A DNA stretch of 64,000 nucleotides from Actinoplanes sp. L3-i22. GTDB lineage: Bacteria; Actinomycetota; Actinomycetes; Mycobacteriales; Micromonosporaceae. Within the stretch, counting starts at the first letter, position 1, and every line of letters starts with the position of its first letter. Made by a program: the position numbers and the translations under genes. Under the pieces are notes generated by a model. It did not search any database. It saw only the letters and a program-made list of their open reading frames with translations, and had not been told where the DNA came from. Shown one piece after another: positions 41,339 through 49,100 of this stretch. The DNA lies in contig NZ_AP024745.1 in NCBI RefSeq assembly GCF_019704555.1, positions 1,124,501 to 1,188,500 of the forward strand, written 5' to 3'.

Positions 41339-42193
41339 TCAGTTGCTCAGGCCGTGCTGGTACGCATACCGCACGGCCTGCGCCCGATCCCGCACCCCAG
41401 CCTTCGCGAACAGCCGGTTCACGTGCGACTTCACGGTCACCTCGGTGACGAAGAGCCGCTTCGCGATCTCCTTGTTGGACAGTCCCGCCGCGATCAGCCC
41501 CAGCACCTCCGCCTCCCGCGCAGTCAGCCCATCCGGCAGCACCGGCTTGCCGAAGCCCGCCAACCCGCCCGGCAACCCCGAGTTGCCAGCGCCAGCCGAC
41601 CCGCCCGGCAACCCCGCGCCGCCACCCGCCGATCCACCCGGCAACCCCGCGCCGCCACCCGCCGAACCACCTGACAACCCCGCGTTGCCAGCGCCCGCCG
41701 AACCGTCCGGCAACGCCGAGCTGCCAGCGCCCGCTGAACCGTCCCGCGGCGTCGACTCGGCGAAGGCGGCCCCGCCCGTGGCAGCGGCCAGGAGCCGCTG
41801 CTGCACCTGCGGATCAAGGACACCCTGCCCGATCGCCGCCGCCCGCACCGCCTGCGCGATCTGCACCCGCCCGGAGTCCTTGGTCAGATACCCCACGGCA
41901 CCGGCCCGCAGCGCCCCGAGGATGTGCTCGTCATCGGCGAAGGTGGTCAGCACGACCACCCGCGTCTCCGGATACCGCGCCTTGATCAGCGCGGTCGCCG
42001 CCACCCCGTCGCGGCGCGGCATCCGCAGATCCATCAGCACCACGTCCGGCCGCTCCCGGCCGACCAGCTCCAGCGCCTGATCACCGTCGGCCGCCTCGCC
42101 CACCACGTCGACGTCGTCGAGCAGGCTCAACATCAGCGCCAGCCCTTCCCGGACCACGGTCTGATCATCGGCCACCACCACCCGGATGCTCAC
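41339..42193 (-). CDS. NarL-family response regulator with Gly-rich repeat linker
   Basis: A 284-residue regulator. The receiver domain (D9, D10, phospho-acceptor D55 in VVLMDLRMP, Lys in YLTKDSG) is joined to a LuxR helix-turn-helix (LTAREAEVLGLIAAGLSNKEIAKRLFVTEVTVKSHV) by a ~65-residue linker made of six units like GGSAGGGAGLP. Usual NarL proteins are ~215 residues, so the insertion explains the excess. GTG at 42193 is chosen as the start just before IRVVVADDQ. The partner kinase lies 58 bases upstream. Confidence 0.9.
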   Translation of the reverse strand: MSIRVVVADDQTVVREGLALMLSLLDDVDVVGEAADGDQALELVGRERPDVVLMDLRMPRRDGVAATALIKARYPETRVVVLTTFADDEHILGALRAGAVGYLTKDSGRVQIAQAVRAAAIGQGVLDPQVQQRLLAAATGGAAFAESTPRDGSAGAGSSALPDGSAGAGNAGLSGGSAGGGAGLPGGSAGGGAGLPGGSAGAGNSGLPGGLAGFGKPVLPDGLTAREAEVLGLIAAGLSNKEIAKRLFVTEVTVKSHVNRLFAKAGVRDRAQAVRYAYQHGLSN

Positions 42194-42251
42194 CCGCAAA
42201 TCCTGACACCCACCCACCGTTCCTCGCGCCCCGGTTCACCCACGCCGCCGC

Positions 42252-43376
42252 TCATCCCGGCATTCGTAGGTCCACCAGCCAGCCGCCCTCACCCCCGTCC
42301 CCGCCCTCGCCGTTGTCCGGGCCGACCTCGATCGTGCCGCCGGCCAATTCGGCACGCTCCCGCAGCCCGATCAGTCCATATCCACTCGACAGCCCGGACA
42401 CCGGTGGCCCGGCCGGCCCGTGGTTGCGGACCCGCAGCGCGACCGTGCCCACCTCGTACCGCAATCGGGTTTCGACCGCGCTGCCCGGCGCATGCTTGCG
42501 GACATTGGTCAGCGCCTCCTGCGCGGCCCGGAACAGCGCCAGCCCGGTCTCCGCGTCCAGCTCCCGCGGCTCGCCGTCGACGGTGAACGTGGCCGGGGCG
42601 TCCAGGTCGCGCCCATAGCCCGCGGTCAGCTCGCCGACCAGCTCCGGCACCGGCAGCGGGTCGCCGCGCAGCGCGCTCACCGCCCGGCGGGTCTCGGTCA
42701 GGCCGTCCCGCGCGAGGGTCCCGGCCCGGTCGATCAGCACCGCCGCGTCGGCCGTCCGGTCCCGCTCCAGCAGCGCCGCGGCCGTCTCCAGCTGCACCGA
42801 CAGCGCCGACAGCGAGTGCGCCAGCACGTCGTGGATCTCCCGGGCCAGCCGGGCCCGCTCGGCCAGCGCCGCCGCCCGGGCCTGCTCGTCGGCGAGCATC
42901 CGCTCCTGCTCGGCGCCGGCGGTGCGCTGCCGGCGCAGCAGGACGAGCAGCGTGACCACGATCGTGACACCGCACCAGAGGGCGATCGCCGACGCCGCCA
43001 CGTCGTGCCCGGCCAGCGCGATGATCAGGGCGATCAGGCCGGTGCCGGTCACCACCCCGGTGGTGATCAGGTCGAGGGCGGCGGCGCTGCTGGCGATCGC
43101 GACGATCACGTAGACCGGTGCGAGGCCCGGCCCGACCAGCGTGGTCAGCCACAACCCGGCCGCGAGGGTCACGCACACCGCGGCGAGGTGCTGCCGGGAC
43201 GGCAGGATCCGCAGGGCCAGCACGACCCAGCCGAGACCACCGATCACCAGCCCCACCACCAGGGCGGGGCTGGGTTTCTGGTCCTGGAGCATCGCGACGG
43301 TGATGATGACCAGGACGATCAGGTTGCGGGCCCGGCGCCAGAGGTTCAACACCCGGTCCCGATCGACGATGAACAC
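42252..43376 (-). CDS. NarL-family sensor histidine kinase
   Basis: A 374-residue kinase with five or six N-terminal membrane helices, HisKA_3 motif REIHDVLAHSLSALSVQLE (His ~182), N box EALTNVRKHA and G box GYGLIGLRERAELAGG. The tail has a Gly/Glu-rich loop (DNGEGGDGGEGG). GTG at 43376 is six bases after CAGACT on the minus strand, suggesting a leaderless start; the open frame extends 55 codons further through a direct repeat but without family similarity. It pairs with the repeat-linker regulator. Confidence 0.9.
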   Translation of the reverse strand: MFIVDRDRVLNLWRRARNLIVLVIITVAMLQDQKPSPALVVGLVIGGLGWVVLALRILPSRQHLAAVCVTLAAGLWLTTLVGPGLAPVYVIVAIASSAAALDLITTGVVTGTGLIALIIALAGHDVAASAIALWCGVTIVVTLLVLLRRQRTAGAEQERMLADEQARAAALAERARLAREIHDVLAHSLSALSVQLETAAALLERDRTADAAVLIDRAGTLARDGLTETRRAVSALRGDPLPVPELVGELTAGYGRDLDAPATFTVDGEPRELDAETGLALFRAAQEALTNVRKHAPGSAVETRLRYEVGTVALRVRNHGPAGPPVSGLSSGYGLIGLRERAELAGGTIEVGPDNGEGGDGGEGGWLVDLRMPG

Positions 43377-43446
43377 GACGCCAGTCTGCCGAATCAACGG
43401 TGACAACCAGGTGTCAGCGCCATCCCGAGACCACGACCCGGCAGCC

Positions 43447-43523
43447 GGCACAGAAGTCTCAGCAGCGGGCGAGGTGCGCGGCGCGGCGAGCGGCACAGAA
43501 GTCTCAGCAGTGGGCGAGGTACG
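43447..43523. repeat. 32-bp direct repeat, two copies
   Basis: GGCACAGAAGTCTCAGCAG-type sequence at 43447-43478 recurs at 43492-43523 with two substitutions, start-to-start 45 bp. It lies in the 173-base gap upstream of the kinase. The 45-bp spacing is a multiple of three, so it would also encode a peptide repeat (SPAAETSVP) if the longer kinase start were used. Confidence 0.75.
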
Positions 43524-43549
43524 GGCTCCGGCGGCCGGCATCGCGGGCC

Positions 43550-44056
43550 TCAGCGCCCGACGCGGACCCGGTCACGATCCCGGCGCCGCGGTGCGAACGG
43601 CGCCCCGGTCGCCATCGCCCGGGGCCCCACGACCGCGGCCTCCCCGAGGAAGCTGAGCCCCAGGGCGAGCGCCAGGGACGCGGTCAGCACGGACTGGTCG
43701 GCGCCGAGCGAGACCGCCGCGACCGCCTGCCCGAACCGCAGCGCGATCAGCCCACCCCAGACCGCGAGCGTCACCCAGGTGTAGCGGTACCAGGTGTGCC
43801 CGTCCCGGACGAAGATCCGCACGGTCCGCCCGCGCAGCACCCCACCGGCGACCGCGACCAGCCCGCCGGTCACCAGCGCCACGAGGTCGGCGGTGGGATG
43901 AACGAAATCGGTCTGCGCGACGGTGTAGACGCCGTACGCGGTGAGCGCCAGGGGCAGCAGGACCAGTCGCCGGGACTCCAGCGGCTCGCCGAGGAAGCGA
44001 CGGACCATGGCGTAGACGAGGAAGCCGAGGATCAGAAGCGCGGTGGCGATGTTCAT
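43550..44056 (-). CDS. Membrane protein, unknown function (168 aa)
   Basis: A 168-residue protein with about five membrane helices (MNIATALLILGFLVYAMVRRF, LVLLPLALTAYGVYTVA, LVALVTGGLVAVAGGVLRG, and two more) and a basic Arg-rich C terminus. The pattern VYAMVRRFLGEPLESRRL followed by TVRIFVRDGHTWYRYTW resembles small CcdC/DUF1453-type proteins, but that is weak. ATG at 44056 lies seven bases after TACCTT on the minus strand. It diverges from the P450 gene. Confidence 0.75.
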   Translation of the reverse strand: MNIATALLILGFLVYAMVRRFLGEPLESRRLVLLPLALTAYGVYTVAQTDFVHPTADLVALVTGGLVAVAGGVLRGRTVRIFVRDGHTWYRYTWVTLAVWGGLIALRFGQAVAAVSLGADQSVLTASLALALGLSFLGEAAVVGPRAMATGAPFAPRRRDRDRVRVGR

Positions 44057-44153
44057 GCCGTTGAAGGTACGAATCGGGCCGGGTGGAGTGCCGCCACCCA
44101 CGGGTGGAGATCCGGGTGGAGACCGGAACCGTTCTGCCCGTTCTGTCCCTCGG

Positions 44154-44165
44154 AATACCGGTATT
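44154..44165. promoter_or_regulatory. 12-bp perfect palindrome upstream of the P450 gene
   Basis: AATACCGGTATT lies 35 bases before the P450 ATG in the divergent region. A direct repeat of GTTCTG(C/T)CC (44131, 44140) and three GGGTGGAG blocks (44081-44121) lie nearby. It could be a dimeric repressor site (TetR or similar). Confidence 0.45.
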
Positions 44166-44199
44166 GTCGGTAGTCGATTCGGCATTCGGGGGAGGAACG

Positions 44200-45432
44200 A
44201 TGACGCAAGAGCTCGTCGACCTGGGCGATCCGGCTTTCCAGGACGACCCGCATCCGGCGTATGAGGAATGGCGCCGCTCCGGCCCGGTCCGCCGTGCCGT
44301 GCTGCCCAGCGGCATGCAGGCCTGGATCGTCACGAGGTATGAGGACGCCAGGCGCGCGCTCACCGACCCACGCCTGTCGAAGCGGTCCTCCCCGGCACCG
44401 GAGGGCCAGCCCGTCGGCGGCTCCCGGACAGCCGGCGCGGCTCCGGCCGCGGCGATGTCCCCGGGCATCGGGGCGGCGATCTCCCGGCACATGCTGGCCG
44501 TCGACCCGCCGGACCACACCCGCCTGCGCCGCCTGGTCGCGGCCGCCTTCACCGCCCGCCGGATCGAGGCGCTGCGCCCGCGGGTCGAGCAGATCGCCAT
44601 CGACCTGCTGGATTCGCTGGCCGGCCGGGAGCAGGCCGACCTGATCGACGAGTTCGCCTTCCCGCTGCCCATCCAGGTCATCTGTGAGCTGCTCGGGCTG
44701 CCGCCGGAGGATCGGGACGACTTCCGCGAGTGGTCGGACGCGGTGGTCGCCGGCTCGGCGGCCGGGCCGAAGCTGGGCCCGGCGATCGAGGCGATGGTGA
44801 AGTACATCCACGCCCTGCTCGCCGAGCGCCGCAAGGCGCCCGGTGACGACCTGCTCTCCGGCCTGATCCAGGTGCGTGACGCGGAGGACCGGCTGACCGA
44901 GGACGAGCTCTCCTCGATGGTCTTCCTGCTGCTGGTCGCCGGGCACGAGACGACCGTCAACCTGATCGGCAACGGCACCTACCTGATGCTGCGCGACCGC
45001 ACCGAGTGGGAGCGGCTGCGCGCCGACCGCGAGCTGCTGCCGAGCGCCATCGAAGAATTTCTTCGGTACGAGGGTCCGCTCAAGACCTCCACGTTCCGGA
45101 TCGCCACCGAGGACGTGGAGATCGGCGGCGTGACCATCCCGGCCGGCGACCCGGTGATCATCGGGCTGCTCTCGGCGAACCGGGACGGCGACCAGTTCCC
45201 GTCCGCCGACCTGCTCCGCTTGGACCGGGTGCAGAGCCCCGCGCACCTGGCCTTCGGGCACGGCATCCACTACTGCCTGGGCGCCCCGCTGGCCCGGCTG
45301 GAAGCGCAGGTCGCGTTCACCGCCCTGCTCGACCGGCATCCCGGCCTGCAGCTCGCCGTCCCGGTCGGGGAGCTGCACTGGCGGCCCGGTCTCCTGCTGC
45401 GTGGCCTGCAGGGATTGCCGGTCTTTCTGTGA
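44200..45432 (+). CDS. Cytochrome P450 (CYP, class I bacterial type)
   Basis: A 410-residue soluble P450: I-helix AGHETTVNL, ExxR in EEFLRYEG and the heme-binding FGHGIHYCLGAPLARLE with the axial Cys. N-terminal FQDDPHPAYEEWRRSGPV is typical of actinomycete CYPs. ATG at 44200 has a strong GGGGGAGG. It needs a ferredoxin and reductase; none is adjacent. The substrate is unknown. It ends seven bases before the next gene. Confidence 0.95.
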   Translation: MTQELVDLGDPAFQDDPHPAYEEWRRSGPVRRAVLPSGMQAWIVTRYEDARRALTDPRLSKRSSPAPEGQPVGGSRTAGAAPAAAMSPGIGAAISRHMLAVDPPDHTRLRRLVAAAFTARRIEALRPRVEQIAIDLLDSLAGREQADLIDEFAFPLPIQVICELLGLPPEDRDDFREWSDAVVAGSAAGPKLGPAIEAMVKYIHALLAERRKAPGDDLLSGLIQVRDAEDRLTEDELSSMVFLLLVAGHETTVNLIGNGTYLMLRDRTEWERLRADRELLPSAIEEFLRYEGPLKTSTFRIATEDVEIGGVTIPAGDPVIIGLLSANRDGDQFPSADLLRLDRVQSPAHLAFGHGIHYCLGAPLARLEAQVAFTALLDRHPGLQLAVPVGELHWRPGLLLRGLQGLPVFL

Positions 45433-45439
45433 AGAGGGC

Positions 45440-46051
45440 ATGATGTCGGCCGTGTCCGACATGCATGATCCCCGGCCGTCGTCGCCGCACTGGCCGACGA
45501 CTGTTCTGCCGACGGTGCCCGCGCACGACAAGCATCAGAAGGCCAATCGGGTCCGTCTGATCGTGCTCGGCGCGGCCGGCGGCTTCCTGCTGCTCGCCAT
45601 CGGCTACTGGGCGTTCTCCGGCTCCGGTGACGACAACACCGCGCCGGTGGCCGCTCCGGTCACCTCGGTGCAGGTGCTGCGCACGCAGAGCATCGAGCCG
45701 CTGGAGGAGTCGAGCGTCAAGCCCACCAGCAAGCCGCCGACCACCAAGCCGACGACCAAGCCGGCCGTTCCGGCGGGCCGGCCCGGGCTGGTGATCGCCC
45801 AGATGCAGCGGGAGCTCGGCGTCCTGGTGCGGAACGGGCAGCTGGACCGGGACGACGCCCGGTCGCTGAACCAGCGGCTCCGCAAGGTCTCCGAGTCGAT
45901 CCGGAAGAACGACGCGGACCAGGCCGACGACCGCCTCGGGGACTTCGCCGACAAGCTCGCCGACCTGCACGACGACGGCAAGATCAGCGACGCCGGCTTC
46001 AACGCCCTGGCCGCCCAGGCCGCACAGGTCGCCGCCGCCCTGTCCAACTGA
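45440..46051 (+). CDS. Single-pass membrane protein with FIMAH-like C-terminal domain
   Basis: A 203-residue protein: polar N terminus, one membrane helix (~39-58, VRLIVLGAAGGFLLLAIGYWAF), a Lys/Pro/Thr linker (KPTSKPPTTKPTTKP) and a ~75-residue helical domain (LVRNGQLDRDDARSLNQRLRKV, then LADLHDDGKISDAGFNALAAQA). The heptad spacing and G-x-I positions fit the FIMAH domain found at the ends of actinobacterial serine/threonine kinases, here without a kinase. ATG at 45440 follows GAAGAGGG. Confidence 0.75.
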   Translation: MMSAVSDMHDPRPSSPHWPTTVLPTVPAHDKHQKANRVRLIVLGAAGGFLLLAIGYWAFSGSGDDNTAPVAAPVTSVQVLRTQSIEPLEESSVKPTSKPPTTKPTTKPAVPAGRPGLVIAQMQRELGVLVRNGQLDRDDARSLNQRLRKVSESIRKNDADQADDRLGDFADKLADLHDDGKISDAGFNALAAQAAQVAAALSN

Positions 46052-46139
46052 AGGCCGCGGTCAATCCAAAGGCCGCGGCCAGCTGAAGGCCGCGGCCGAT
46101 TCAAAGGCCGCGGCCCAGCTGAAGGCCGCGGCCAGTTGG
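46051..46139. repeat. Five tandem 17/18-bp units carrying GGCCGCGGCC
   Basis: AAGGCCGCGG starts at 46051, 46069, 46086, 46104 and 46122 with alternating spacers (CAATCC, CAGCTG, CGATTC, CCAGCTG, CAGTTGG). Each unit holds the 10-bp palindrome GGCCGCGGCC (first copy has one change). It fills the whole gap between two convergent genes. Confidence 0.85.
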
Positions 46140-46148
46140 GAAGCCCTG

Positions 46149-49100
46149 CTAACGGGGCGAGGGCCGGGTGAGTCGGCCGATCGCCGCCTCCACCCCGGCG
46201 ACCCGGTCGGCCACCAGGGCGACCGCCCCGGCCGCCCGCACCATCGGGTCCGCCTCGGCCCCGCCGAGCGTCTGCTCCCGCAGGAAGCCCGCCTTGACCT
46301 CGGCCCACCGCTGCGCCCGGGCCGGGTCGAGCCGCCCGCGGATCTCGGCGAGTTTGAGCAGGTTGGCCTCGGCCCCGCCGGTCAGGGTCTGCGCCTCGCC
46401 CAGGTAGTGATCGTCGAGCACCTGCTCCAGCTCGTCGTCGTTCATCGCCGGCACGATCCGCTCGGCCAGCTTGTTCATGTTGCGGTAGGAGCCCTGCAGC
46501 CGGAACGGCGGCTCGGTCCGGCTGGAGTCGGCCTGTGCCGCCGAGGCGATGTAGGCCTGGTTGACCCGCAGCACCACCCGCTGCACCCGCTTCATCTTGC
46601 GCAGCACGGCCAGGATCTGGTCGAGCTCGGCCGCCGAGTACGGGTACGACAACCGGTCCGCCCGAGCGCTCTCGTCGCCCTCGGCGAGCCGCAGCAGCAG
46701 CGGCAGGTCGGCGGAGTCCCGGGCGGCCAGCGGCGCGAGCACGGTGTTCCCGGTGAGCGCGTTCTCCAGGTAGGACAGCTCGAACAGGTCCTCGCGCCCG
46801 GACAGCACGTCACCCAGGTTCCACACGTCGGCCCGGTTGGCGAGCATGTCCGGCACCCGGAAACGACGGCCGCTCTCGGTGTACGGGTTCCCGGCCATAC
46901 ACACCGCGAACCGCTTGCCCCGCAGGTCGTACGTCCGCGTCTTGCCGTTCCAGACACCCTCCATGCGCCTCTGCGCGTCACAGAGCGAGATGAACTTCTG
47001 CAGCAGCTCGGGGTTGGTGTGCTGGATGTCGTCGAGGTAGAGCAGCACGTTGTTGCCCATCTCCAGGGCCAGCGAGATCTTCTCCACCTCCTGCCGCGCG
47101 GTGGCGTCCGGGGCATCGGCCGGGTCGAGCGAGGTCACGCCGTGTCCCAGCGCCGGCCCGTTGACCTTGACGAAGACCAGTCCGAGGCGATCGGCGACGT
47201 ACTCCATCAGCGTGGTCTTGCCGTAGCCGGGCGGGGAGATCAGCAGCAGCAGGCCCGACCGGTCGGTCCGCTTGTCGTCGCCGGCCGCGCCGATCTGGCG
47301 GGCCAGGTTGTCGCCGATCAGCGGCAGGTAGACGTCGTCGAGCAGCCGGTTGCGGACGAACGTGGTCATCACCCGCGGCTTGAACTCGTCGAGTCGCAGC
47401 CGATCCCGCTCGGCAGCGGCCAGGGCGGCCCGTTGCTTCTGATAGGCCCGATAGGCCGGCATCCTGATATTTCGGAAATTTCGCGCGGCCGGCAGCAGCG
47501 CGTCGAGCCGCACTGTCAACCGCCCGTCCACGACCCGCGAATGCACCCCGAGCAGCCCCGACACCATCTCGCTGGTAGCCGCCGAGACGTCATACCGAGT
47601 CAGCGAAGCCAGCTCAATAGCTACTGATTCCGACAAATCCGATTTGTCACCGGCATCGGGCTTTGCTGCCAAAAATGCGCTCAGCCACGCGGAAGCCAAC
47701 TGTCGTCGAGCAGGAAGATCCGACTCCAACGCTTGCAGATCGTCCGCGAAACGAGCCCCACCCAACTCCCGATGGAACCGATCGAGCAGAGTACGCGCCC
47801 CGGAACTGGCCGCGAACCCCGAAGGCGAGGAGGCCAGTTCCTCGACCAGATACTCCCCGACCGGGAAACCGGCCGCGGTGTCCAGTTCGGACCGCAGCTC
47901 GTCCAGGGCGGAACCGGCCGAGCCGAACAGCTCCCGCGCCCGGACCAGTGACGACGCCCGCAGCGCCCAGAGCTCCCGCTCGGCCGAGGTGGTGCCGAAC
48001 GCCCAGAACAGCTGCGCCTCGGCCCGGGTCGACGCGTCGTAGCGCAGCAGCCCGGCCGCCGCGTGCAACCGCAGCAGCGCGTCCAGGATCACCGTGGCGT
48101 CGGCGTCGTGCACCCCACGTTCGTACCCCTCGTCGTACCTCTCCTCGGCGGCCCGGCGCACCAGCTCCCGCAACGTGCCATCGGTGAGTGCGGCGGCCGC
48201 GGCCCGGGGGTCGGCGGCGAGAATCGCCGCCGCCAGATGTTCCGCGCGGTACAGCGACCGGTCCTCGGAGATCAGCGGCTGATCCCAGAAGTCCCTGGTC
48301 AGCGCGAAGGCCGGGTCGGTGATCGGCGAGCGGTAGTCGGTTCCGGTGATCGCGTAGGCCAGCCCGTCGTCCTGCGGCACCAGGGTCAGGTCGATCGCCT
48401 GCTCGTTGACCGCGAACGTGTGCCGCCCGAGCCGGATCCCGCCCTCGCCGAACAGGTCGAGCCGGTCGCGCAGCGCCCGCCCGGCCTCCTGGCGGGCCGC
48501 CTTGAGCTGGCCCTCCAGCTCCTCGGCGCGGACCGTGTCGCCGGTCGCGCGCAGTTCGTCGGCGACCGTCCGGACCTTGGCGACCATCGGGTCGGTGGCG
48601 AAGTACGTGTTGACCTCGTCCGGATCCCCGAGCGTGGTGATCCGCCGGCGCACCGCGTCCAGGATCCGGCGGGCCGAACCGGCCAGCCGGTCGGCGCGGC
48701 GGGCCCGCTCGTCGAGCAGCGCCTGCCGGCGGCCGGCGATCGCCTCGTACACCTCGGTGCGTTTGGCGGCCAGCCGCTCGCCGAAGTCGTCGACGTCGCC
48801 GAACCGGGTCTCCAGCGTCTCCACCTGGGCCATCAGCCGGGCCAGGTGCTCGTCGCAGCGTTCCGGGGTGTCCGCGGCGGCCAGCGCGGCCGAGACCGAC
48901 TGGCCGAAGAGCGCGAACTCGGCGGCGAACGCGGCCCGGCCCTCGACCGAGGCCAGCTCGCGGCGGCGCGCGTCCAGGGTGGCCCGGGCCCGGTTGAGCC
49001 CGCCCAGCACCGTGCCGATCCTTTCCAGAATGGACACCCGGACGGTCGCGTCGGCGATGTCGAGCCCGCCGACCACCTCGGTGACCACCTGCAACCCGTC

